Source of the DNA: Camarhynchus parvulus
Taxonomy: Eukaryota > Chordata > Aves > Passeriformes > Thraupidae
Reading direction: 5' to 3'
DNA: 64,000 bases
NCBI RefSeq assembly: GCF_901933205.1
Contig: NC_044577.1
Span: 8,071,321 to 8,135,320, forward strand
Of the stretch, positions 43,001-55,000 are shown one piece after another. A program made the position numbers and the translations under genes. Below the pieces are notes generated by a model, which saw only the letters and a list, made by a program, of their open reading frames with translations, was not told the origin of the DNA and did not search any database. Position 1 is the first letter of the stretch, and each line of letters starts with the position of its first letter.

Positions 43001-46000
43001 TTTTTGAGTTGCCTCTGAACAAGAATGGTGTGATTAAAGATTAAGGAGGAAGAGGAGACCTTGAGAAACACCTGCAAAGGTGTGACACTGAGCTGTGATG
43101 TACCTGAGTCTGTAGGTTTGGATCCACATCATCTGCTTAATTTGTGAGAGACAAAAAACACAACACTTAGACTTTATTGGTCAGGTGGAAGTTAAGAATT
43201 GATTCCTGCCTAACGAAAAGGGACCCAGTTTTCAGTTTTAAGCAGGTATCACAGTTGCCTTATCATCTTTGGAAATTGTTGGAAACTGGGCGCTCAAAAG
43301 TGAATTTGAATTCTATGTGGGGAGAGAAGGCTAGAAAGTATCTAACGTTGATAGGAAAATGCCCTGGTTTAGATATTTTCTGTTCATAAATCTAATGGAG
43401 ATCTCTCTGCTTAATACCAGTAAGAGTTATGCTTTTTTTTTTTTTCCAAAATATTTTTTGTCTGTTGCACATTGGTATTTTACTGGTATAAAAATGTATA
43501 AAGTCAGCAACAAACCAAATATGTTTTTTTCAGATGATTCCACAGTACACATGTGGAATCTTTCAAAGAAGTAGTTAGGTAAAATATTAAGGATGAAAGA
43601 ATATTTTCTGTAGGACTTTCAAGCACCTATATGTAATAGCTGTGGCTCACAGATAGAACTTTAGAGCTAGTTTATATAATCACTTTATTTTTGCATGGAG
43701 AAGAATTTTTTTAGAGTTCAAAACTTGCTATTCATGAAATACCAACCATGAAGATTGATAAAGAATGGAGCTGTATGACACCATTATTTATGAAGTGAGA
43801 ACCATGGTGAAGTAGGCTTTGATTTTTGTCAGTGAATTTTTCTAGTCCCCTAAATTTAGTGTTGCATCTGATAAAAGATTCAGAGGATAAGCTGAGGGTG
43901 GTTGGTTGAGCTGTATCTATAAATTCAACATGACTTTAAGCTTATCTCAGGTGACATTCTGTTATCCCAGCACCTTTATTTAATTTGAGAGACTGTGTGG
44001 TTTTACATTCCCTGAAGGTTTTATTTTGTATTCCACAGTGCTTTCAAAGGCATAGTTAGAAAGCTGCTATTAAAATGCAGGGATTGAAGTGATGCCCTTG
44101 ATATTAAAAATATCAGAATTACTGCCTAGAAGAGAAGCTGACACCTTGAGAAGATACGGTCTTAAATTTTGGGGTTTTTTTCCCCCCCCTTTAAAATTTC
44201 CTAAGAATATTTGATAGCTCTTCCTCAAATTTTGGGTCTGTCTGCACTGCTTCTGTGTTGGTCAGACCAGCATAAGGAGCAAGTAGTCTCTGATGGCTGG
44301 GTCCCTCCAGCCCCTGTCTCCTGAGTGGGTTTAGTGATGTGCTATCACTGATGTGGATTTTTCTCTACTGCCTTCTAAAAAAAAAAGTCAGAAATCCTTT
44401 AAATCCTTCTAATTCTGTTGTATTCATTTCTATAACACCTTCATTAAAATATTGGGGAGAACAACTAATTTGTGAATGTTTTTGTATATGCTTTGTGTAG
44501 CCCTCACATAAATTAAATCAGATATTCATTAAGGGAGAATAAATGCACAACCTCTGTTGCCCTCCTTAGAATTGCTTAGAGATAAAGACTAATTGGGGTT
44601 TTTTGGGCATGGTTTTTAAAAACCTTTTCTGAAGTGTATTTCATTTACCAAATGTCTTTTGGTCTGCTCAGAGTTAAGTGAATCGAGAGTTTCAGTAATT
44701 TCAAACATTTTCCCCCATTTTCTTTGCCATAATTAACTGTTTTAGCCCTTTGCTCTGTATTATTCATAAAGAACAACATTGCTGCTGCTCTTCAATAACT
44801 TTTTTCCTGGAATAGCAATTTTCAGTGGCTTGGCAATGTCAAATGAAATTTCATAGTTCAAAGTGAGCGATTTGTGGAGAACTCTGTGGATTTTGGTTTG
44901 CCTTTTTTTTTTTTTTTTTGCAAGCCATAAATATCACAGATACACAGCAAATCAGGAAAACATCTAGCAATTACTTTAATGTATTGTTAATGACCTTTCA
45001 GTTAGATGGTTTAGCTGGATTTTCTGTTCAGTCTCCATCCTCTGTTGATGACCAAGCCTGTATAATTTGTGAGTGAATAGTCCTGCAGCCCTTTTAATCA
45101 GAATGACCTGGTCTTTCGGAGCAGCAGTCTCTCTGATTTGGGTGGCATGTGCCTGGCAGGAGGATGCAGAGTGTGTTTTACCCTTTCTCTTTGTTTGGGT
45201 GATGTGGCAGTTGGGCTCCTTTTACTTCAGACTCAATATATGTGAAGCGATGGCCTTATCTGAATGTGTCAAGTAAACTTATACTCATTCTTCCTCCAGC
45301 ATTCTCTATTTCCTTCCACATTCTCCTCTTCTGTTGCACAGATTTGTCTGCCCAAGGTTATAAATATGGCTTTTAGAGGCAAACATTACCTGGGGATTTA
45401 GAGACAGAGCAATGCAAGAATGCTGTTGTGTGCTAGGCTCTGATGTGTCTCAACCTCTGGGTTTATTTGGTAATATTTAGACAGTGCCTAAAGATAGACT
45501 CACCTACAAAGATGTAATGCATAACATTTATGTAGCACTTTGCATTTTCACTGATACAAAGATTGATCTACTTGGTATGCTAAATAAATGCTAATAGCTA
45601 TATTCTGTGTTGTTATGGAAGTACAAGAAGTACTGACTGCAGTTTATGTAATTTCTTTTTCAACAGAATGCAGTAAGTATGGCTTGTTTGCAGTGCTGAT
45701 TTTGCTGCATGCCAACTTTTAACTCTTTCATCTAGAGCTATGCAAGTTTTGCAATCTCTGAGTGATAATTGCAGTTGGTGAGAGGGGCAGCATTTGTGGC
45801 TGAGGAATTTTTTGGTGATCAGCTATGATTTTGCTTCATTTAAAACTAAAATGATAAAAGTAATCTGTGCTACCTCAATATTTTCTAATCTGCTTGTGTG
45901 TTCTTAATCTCATTTAGCAACCATATCCTTAATTCAAACATTCAAAATGATTGCACTTGCCTTCAGTGATAAAAATTCTATCAGCATAATTTAAGCTTCC

Positions 46001-49000
46001 CAGGTATTGTACAGCAGATTATTTGGGAGTTTAAAAAGGCAGAGAAATACGTCACAGCCTGTGACACTGCCTCCTTCCTGTGCCCACCCCTCCTGCTGGG
46101 GTCTGCTCCACTCCCTGGTCCCTTCTGCAAAGGGTCACACATCTGCTTGCTCCCTAACCCAGTTTTAGATGAATTAGCCTGCTAGAGGAATTTTAGTCAA
46201 TGAAGCTCTTTTGTTTCCCACCATTTCAAGGGGCAGTTTGTTGGCAGGGAGGAGGTGGGTTGACCTCTGGAGCCAATAATCTCTTAACCCAGGCTCAGCT
46301 GCAGCTGGAATAGCAGCTTGAGCCTTGTTCTGTAGGGAAATGGGATGCTTTATTGGCTGCTGAGTGGAAAAGAGCTAATGCTACTGTCATGATTTTATTT
46401 ATCAGACCCTGCAGGAGCCTACATTTTACATATGGGGACAGATGAGTGCAGGCAAAACTTTGCTTGTTTATTTCCTGACACCACAAGTGTCCTTATGACT
46501 CGTTCAAAGGACTCAGTGTGGAGGCATCAGGAATAAAACCTACAGAGGTTTTTGTCCCTCCCAACAGACAAAGCCTCAGGGAAGGATTTGGTCTGAAATT
46601 TCTGAACTAATCATGATCTCAATCAAATATTACTCCAGCCATCACCTCACAAAACTGGAGGGAGTAGTTAATAGAGTGGCTTGTTGACCTGCAGCTGCTG
46701 CAGTAACTCGCTCCAGCTGGGTTCCAGGCTGTTTACACAAAGCAAACTCAAACATGTTTCATCTGACAGGACAACAGCTTTGAGCAATTCATTATCAACT
46801 ACTGTAATGAGAAGCTGCAGCAGATCTTCATTGAACTTACCCTCAAAGAAGAGCAGGAGGAATACATCCGAGAGGTAATACTGGAATGGATCTTCGCTTA
46901 CCCACCTCCCCTTGTCCCTGTGAAGACACACAGGCAAGCAAGCTGGAACCATTTTTCAGGCAGCAGAGGCACTTTTTGACCACAGGGCTGACATGGAGCA
47001 TGTTTGTGTGGGGCTGTGTGGTAGTCACATTAAGCAAAAAATGTTTGTTTGGCATTTGTTTCACATTATGAGTTCTCCAGGTAAAAAGCAGACCCAGCTC
47101 TGATTCATTCGTTGGCAACCATGACTGGCAGTTCTGAGCAAGGGCTAATTGATTTATTAGAACACTAATATCACTTTCTGGTATTAGTACCATTACCCTG
47201 CAGCCTGCGTTTTGGATTATACAGCAATGTCTGGGATGCACTCAAAACCAGCCACAGCCAGTCCTTCAATTGGATGGCTAAAATAATAGCACGCAACATG
47301 AAAGAAACTGCAAATAGAGTTTGGTTCTAGTGTTCTTTCAGGTATGTATTGAAGGGAGCTGTGTGAGCTTTATGGATAAATTTGAGATGTCCTGTGGAGC
47401 CCAGCCTCTGGTGTTTGATGTGAGTGAACATCAAGCTAAAGTTCTAATAGGTTTTAGCAGTGCTCCACATGATACACAGAGCTCAGACAAAATACCAGCT
47501 CCCAGCTGTAAAAACTGGCACACACTCTCTGTACTCTAACTGGATTATGCCATTTTGCTATATAAACATTTTTAAAAGTTACATAAAGTTCCTGCCTTAC
47601 CATCCTGAGGATAACATGAAATTTTGGCTTCTCTTTTTAATTTTGCATTCAGTGGTGAACCATCATTACTGCAATTTGGTTCTTGAATGGTATTTCAAAT
47701 GCTCTGAGAAAAGTAGACTGTAAGAAGTACCACAGAGTGCAAATTAAGAATGAAATTAATATTTTCCTTCTTTTAGTCCTTTGCCCCACCAGTGCTACCT
47801 CGTGATGCATTGGCATCTCATCCTGGACATTTTTTCACTGATATTCAAAAAAGAATTGAGATACTAAGAACATCTGAACAACTGTCATACTCTGGATTTT
47901 TCAAATGGTCTTATCTAAATTTAGCCTCTTTCTTCCTCCCATTAAAAAAAAATTAAAAAAATTCCAACAAGGAAGAAGTTAGAAATGTTGATCTCAGGAG
48001 TTGCAGGGACATGGGCTGATTTCCTTCTGGCCAGTGGGAGCGTGGGCAGCACGGGAGGAGCCTGGCCTGGAGCCAGGGAGTGCATGGGAAGCTGACATGG
48101 GTGGGGGAAAGGAATGGAGAGTGACTTTGGCAGCCACTCAAGGACACTCATTTTGTGCAGATAATGTTAGTAGTAGATGATTGTATTTTTTTTCCCCTAA
48201 TAAATGAATTGTTGGTAAGCATGAGGAATTAAATTTGAATGCAGTACCATGGTTAACTGGAATATCATTTTAATTGCCTAGAGGAAAAGCTCCCTCCATA
48301 GTTTTGTTCATCCATTTATTTATATTTTCTTGTAGGGGATTGAATGGACTCATATTGAATATTTCAACAATGCTATCATTTGTGACCTAATAGAAAATGT
48401 AAGTTGTATTCAGGAACATCTCTGGATTATTTTTAATGCATGGATTTAATTTAGCTATTATGTCTGTATGCATCCTCATGCACTAAACTTTTTGAGCATG
48501 CCATTTGTTGTATTATTCATCTTACTTTGTGTAGCAGAAGTTTATTTTACTAAAAAGGGTTTTTCTTATAAGCTATATTACTTTTGTACAAATATTCAGC
48601 AGTACCTACACTAAAAAAAAAACCAAAACAAATCAAACATCTCTTGAATGTTTACATTTAGGGCTGCTTTCAATAGCAGATATCACATGCTGCATTGTAA
48701 TTAACACTTCTTTTCATATGGAAACTAGAAAACTCAATTACATGTTTCTGAGTGTTTGAGGTATTCAAAGTACTTGTATATACTGAGAAGACTTCCAATG
48801 CAAGAAAGATAAAATTCCTTAACAATCAGAAAAGACCAGTTTTTAGCCATTAACATAAAATACATGGTGATTTTACCATAAACTGGATACTTTCAGTTGA
48901 GTTGGAGTTGCTACAGTCTGAGTAAATGACATGAAGTTTCAATGTGAATTTCAGGATTCAGATCTCATAGAAAGTCTTTAAAAAATGCAAGTGCTAAAAA

Positions 49001-52000
49001 TCAGTTGGAAATGGTCATGAGGTAAAAAGAGCCAAGCTTTGAGATGGCTCAAAGAATGTTTTCCTAGGTAGCAGAAGTTGAAAAAGTGAATTATCTCCTT
49101 TTTGTGCTGTGGTGGAAACAAGTACTAAAGCTCTTGCTTTGAAACTTCAGAACCAAACTGGAATCCTGGCCATGCTGGATGAAGAATGCCTGAGACCAGG
49201 AACAGTTACTGATGACACCTTTTTGGAAAAGTTGAACCAGGTCTGTGCCACTCACCAGCATTTCGAGAGCAGGATGAGCAAGTGCTCCCGGTTCCTCAAC
49301 GACACCTCCCTGCCCCACAGCTGCTTCAGGATCCAGCATTATGCTGGCAAGGTACCTGCTGAAGGGAGCACCTGGGCTGGGGGGGCTGCTGTAGCTGATT
49401 AAAAAATCCACACCTGTCTTCATCTATTCTCCTTAAACCTAGAATCTGTGATTTGGGTTGGGAGGCTTTAAGAGATCTTAGAATGGTTTTGGTTGAAATG
49501 ACCTTAAATATCACCTAGTTCCAAACCCTGTTATGGGCAGGGACACCTTTCACTAGAGCCCCATCCAGCCTGGTGTGGGACACTCCCAGAGATGGGGCAG
49601 CCACAGCTTCTGTGGGCAGCCTGTGCCAGGGCCTCACCCCCTCGCAGGGAAGGATTTCTTCCTGCTGTTGAACCTAAACCTGCCCTCTGTCAGTCTGAAG
49701 CCCCCACCCCTTGTCCTGCCACTGCATGTCCTTGCTGCTCTGGCTGAAATCAAAGCAGCTCTCCTTTCACCAAAGGAGAAAGGTGCCCCATTGCTTTGCT
49801 GCTGCATTAGGTCTCTGGAAAGAAATCATTGCTCGCAGTGGCAAAAATTCACACGCATTTGTTGGCAACATATTTTGGAAAACATGCTTTTGTTACTGAA
49901 CTAGCTGCAGTTCTTAGTCACATTGTTGCGAAAATGCAGTTTTTGTACATTTGAAGGAACTAAGCTTGATAGTCTGAGTTTAAACAGATGGAAGAGAAAG
50001 TTATACAGAGGGCTTGCAAACATTTGCATTTTACAAATGTTTGTATTTGCATTTTTCAACATAAGCAGTTTGAATAAATACAAGTCTGACAGCTTTCAGT
50101 GTGTAATCCGCTATCACTTTTTATTAATGAAAATCAAAATAATTAAATTTGTAGACTGAAGACAATCTATTTTTTAAAAATTGAAAGTACGTGTCGGGTT
50201 GAAATTGTTCCTCTTGTCTGAATCTGTTGAAGTGATAATGTCACACAGTAAAGAATATTTGGAAAGCGTTTCATTTCCCTAGGACTGCTTGATGCTTTTT
50301 GAAATTTTCCCAGTCTTACAATTTTGAATGGCACAATAGTTTTTTCATTCAAAATAGTCCTGGAAATATCAGCCTTTCAACCTTTCAGGCTTTCATTCAC
50401 ATTAGTTGCCAAGAAGAGTTTGTAACTGCATATAATCTATCAGGGGTTAATACCTAGGTATTTCTTTGGTTGTGAGAAATCTAAGTGAATTGAAAATACC
50501 CCAGTACTGTGAGAAAGACTGTGCACAGATTGTGTCCTAGCAAGCAGTGAGGGTCTTTGATTGTTACAGGCATTCACTTACCCAGCAGAGTGAATTCCTC
50601 CTATTTTGGGAGGAATGTTGTTTTTCCATCCTCAGCTGAGAACATTTTGATCTTGTCACTGGTCAACAAAAGTTTGACCCTCCTTGTAAGAAATATAAGT
50701 AATTTCATGTGAACAGTTGGTTTGTGATTTTTGGTTTTTTTTTTTCATTTACTACACCTGTCAAAACCAGAAGCATGTTCTCCAAGGTAAAATGCTGCCT
50801 GCTGAGTTCCCAGTAACTTGCCGTTGTGTAAAATACATGTCAGTACTATTTTCATTCAGTATTCTGTGTACTTGGCACATAGCCAGGCAGAACTGAGGAA
50901 ATCATGGTTCTGAAGAAGGATCTGCATTGCCAGCCAGATGACTTATCACAATTAATCAAATAGGTTTCCTACCCTCAAAAGTTAAAGAAGCCAGTAGCAA
51001 TCTGAGGTCTGCATGAAGTTCCTCTGGCTTCCTCCTGGGTACCCAGCTGCAGGTCAGAGCTTTGTACTGGTGCTTGTTGTTATTGGACTGCTTTCCTGGT
51101 AAAAGTCCTTTAAAATAACAATCCCCTGGGGGCTGCACAGCTTGCTGCTTGCACTCTGATACCAAGAGGTGATAGTCCATATCTTGCTTTAGTTAGGCAA
51201 ATAATGTAAGCATTAGTACTTTGAAAGGAAAGGGTATTTTTGTTGTTTTGGTTCAAAAGAGAGGGAGAAAAAATCTTATCAGACAGAAAAAAAGATTGTT
51301 TAGGAGTCTTGGCAGGTGGTGGTGTGTCAGAGTTATCACTGAAAAAGGGTTTCTTCCACTTCAGAAACCAGAATTGATTGACTCAGGGAACTGTTGGCAG
51401 CATGAGAAAATGCATCTTTCCCGGGTAGCACGTTCACAGACATTTTATCCAACAAAAAGCCATCCAAATGTCAGATTTAAAATGAAAGCTGAAATATCCT
51501 TCGGTTCTTTTGGATAGTGTGTAAGAAGGAGAAATCAATTTCTTGGGTCAGTTTTGAACTGGTCTATGTTGTAGTTCAAAACCTGCACTGATGAGATTCT
51601 TCTCTGTTGTTCAGGTGATGTACCAGGTGGAAGGATTTGTTGACAAAAATAATGATCTCCTGTACCGTGACCTCTCCCAGGCCATGTGGAAGGCCAACCA
51701 CTCCCTTATCAAAGCATTGTTCCCAGAAGGAAACCCTGCTAAGATCAATCTGAAGAGACCACCAACAGCAGGTTCACAGTTCAAGGCTTCGGTTGCTACC
51801 CTGATGAAAAATCTCCAGACAAAAAATCCAAACTACATCAGGTAAATTCCCCAGTGCCAAAGATTTGGTCAATTTGTTTGATGAGGTTTGTGGGGTCCCC
51901 AGGATGAAGGAGGAATTGGGAATCTGGCTCCATGTTCTTAGAAGGCTAATTTATTATTTTATGTATTTATATTATATTAAAGGATGCTATACTAAAGCTA

Positions 52001-55000
52001 TACTAAAGAATAGAGAAAGGATACTTACAGAAGGCTACAAAGAATGATAATTAATCTCATGACTCTCTCTCCAGAGTCAGACACAGCCTGACTGTGACTG
52101 GTCATTAAGTTAAAACAATTCACATGAAACCAATCAAACAACCACCTGTTGGATAAACAATCTTCAAACCACATTCCAAAGCAGCAAAACACAGGAGAAG
52201 CAAATAAGATAATATTGTGTTCCTTTTTCTCTGAGGCCTCTCGGCTTCCCAGGAGAAGAATTGTGGGCAAATAAACAATTGAAATGTGTGGTTTAAACTC
52301 ACCATCAGAGCTGTTAGCATGTACAGTGCAAAGAGATGTCCCTTTTGGTTTTCCTGTGCAGGTGCATCAAGCCCAATGACAAAAAGGCTGCCCACATTTT
52401 CAACGAAGCCCTGGTGTGCCACCAGATCCGCTACCTGGGGCTCCTGGAGAACGTGCGGGTGCGCAGGGCGGGCTACGCCTTCCGGCAGCCCTACGAGCCC
52501 TGCCTGGAGAGGTACAAAATGCTCTGCAAGCAGACCTGGCCCCACTGGAGAGGGCCAGCCAGGTAGGCAAATAGCAATATTCCCACATGTCCCAGGTGAA
52601 ATCCCCATCTTCCACATGTTCTGAGTTTTTATTTTTTGTGCATACGTTGCAAAAGGAGTACAGTGCGGGCCTTACTGATTTGGGTCTGAGAGAATGGGTG
52701 TAAGAGAGAGATACTGCAGTGGATTCAAAATAACTGGGAGGGCTGCAATGATCAGGAGGGCACTTATCTTTAATGACCAACTTTGGAAGTGTAAGGACAC
52801 TCATTTTGTTGAAGACAGCCATACAATCTTCCTCTGCCCTTTCAGGAATAACTTTACATAATGATTGGGGGAACAATTATGAGATAATGCCTCTTGCAAA
52901 TCAATTATATTAAATAGATACTTTTAAATTGCATAGTATTCACATTTTATCCACGTTTTATTTTTTGCAAATAATACCTGGGATGGGCAAATAAGCTTCT
53001 ATTATTTCTTTTTACATGTGGCCACCAAAAGCAAGACTTAAATATCTTTCATAATTGATTAACATCTTTTAGCTACAATATAAGTCTTTAGGTTATCAAG
53101 ACAATGGTGGCAGTGCAGTATTGGTAACAATAGCATTGCAATAATCATCACAAAGATCTGCACAGTTCCGCTTCCCTTTTTTCTGTTGGTGTTCATAAAA
53201 TGCATTTGATGAGAATGGAACGCTGGCATTTGTCAAACTTGTCAGTCTTTGTTTCACATTCTGACATTAGTGTGAAGCCTTCCTTTTTCCTTTCTTCTGT
53301 TTTTAAGTAAAATAATTATAGATGTAAGAGGAAAAATAGGCTGCTGCTGATGCTGTAAAATAAAATTTGCTCTTTTTTTCATCAAATTATTCTGAATCTT
53401 TACAGTGATTATTCTTGCCTTTAGCGGAATAAACTACTGAGTAAATGAGTTAGGTTTTCAATCTTCTTATGTCAAGCACTATTTAAAAATTTAAAATATG
53501 CTTTCATATACCTTCCATAAATTAAGCTGTGAATATGTAAACTAAGGCGTTTTAGAGCTGGGAGTCATGTTTGTTAAGCTCATTTGCTCCTTCTTAGGGC
53601 TGGAGTAGAGGTGCTGTTTAATGAATTGAGAATCCCTGAAGAGGAATTTTCATTCGGTAGATCAAAGATATTCATCCGCAACCCAAGAACAGTAAGTGAA
53701 AAATGCCTTCTGCAAAATCAAGCCCTCTCTCGTGAGGACAGCATCGTTCACTACCTGCTTCCTACAGATTTTTCTCCATGCAGTGCTTTGATGTATTGCT
53801 ACGACCGTAGCATTAAAAAAAGTGATTTTTAATGTTAGGCCCATTAAAATCAATGTGAATCAAGATTCTACAATAGCTGTCAGCCTTAAATTAATATAAT
53901 TTTCGAGCAGTGACTTGTGACATTGTATCTGCCACAAATCCTGTTGGTGTACCTGCCTGTAGCTCTGGAGGTGAATAAAACAATGTGTGACTGAGGGGGG
54001 ACTTCAGTAAAGAGGAGATTTCTCTTACAAGAGCTGTGCTTATGGGTTTTTTTTCCTTGTCTCCTCTCTCCTGCTGTTTTTCTTCCAATGTCAAACAAAA
54101 CCCTGCAAACCCTCACACCCAGCTCTTCAAGCTAGAAGACCTGAGAAAGCAGCGTCTGGAGGACTTGGCCACTCTGATTGGGAAGATTTACAGAGGTTGG
54201 AAGTGCCGTACTCACTTCTTGCTAATGAAAAAATGCCAGGTTGTGATCGCTTCCTGGTACAGGAGATACTCAGTAAGATACCATCCTTACTATATGGTGG
54301 GGGGTTCTCTTCATTGTTTAATGAATGTAACCTTCATGGGATATTTTTCCTCAATATGCACAGAGAGCTGTTGAAAGAACTCAATTTTATGTTAATAGTT
54401 ATGTACCAATAGTGGGGAGAAAAGAAAATTTAGTTTCTATAGGCTACTGTTAAGTGCTTACACTGTGCTTGTTTTTAAAAAATTAAAAAGGTCACCAGAA
54501 TCCTTTCACTCTGGGAGAGCAGGATTCTCTGGCTCAGCTGGGAAGTCTTTTTCATTCAGCTAAAATACTGTGCTTCCCAGCACTTACAGCGCTCTCAAAA
54601 CATATGGTTAATGTGTAAAAAATGTTCAGTAATATACATGTGCAGTTCTGTGGAATTCAGTCATTCCTAAGCCTTTTTGTGGTTTTGCCTTATTTGGAAC
54701 ACTTGCCTTAGACTCAAAAATGCTGCCTGTAGGGGTTTATTTTAATTGTAACTCCTAAAACTTGTAATTTGGTATCATTATTGATACAGTTCATCCCAAA
54801 GCAGTTTCAGTTCTATGTGTGGACTGGGTGTTCTGTGCCACAAACTGAACAGCAGTAATAGACGACTCTGTCATGTTTTCTTGGCAGTTAGTAAATAATA
54901 TTGACTTGCTGACTGATAAAAAAGATTTATTTGTTTTTAAAGCTACTCTTGAACTTCTCAGCTGCGTTTTGTTGTTGCTAGAGAACAGCACAAGCATATC

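Larger units (their letters stand above)
36159..46769 (+). other. Intron e10-e11 (10,611 bp)
   Basis: Longest complete intron in the window. It holds an LTR-like element (39458-39834), a 9-bp hairpin (43536-43560), adjoining poly-T and poly-C runs near 44175-44192, and a poly-T run near 44904-44920. GC-richer stretches at about 37130-37340, 39000-39460 and 46070-46140 are not recognisable. No exon is missing here: e10 and e11 join in frame as IFE-DNSFEQF. Confidence 0.85.

Noticed and set aside
46051..46065. GTCACAGCCTGTGAC, a 6-bp inverted repeat with 3-base spacing resembling a nuclear-receptor site
   Set aside because: It does not match a standard receptor half-site, and such short palindromes are common by chance.
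49575..49904. 109-codon open frame on the + strand
   Set aside because: Mostly antisense CR1 sequence.
52286..52876. Frames on both strands over e15, up to 165 codons
   Set aside because: Shadows of the GC-rich coding exon e15; the true frame is set by CIKPND and the phase of the flanking exons.
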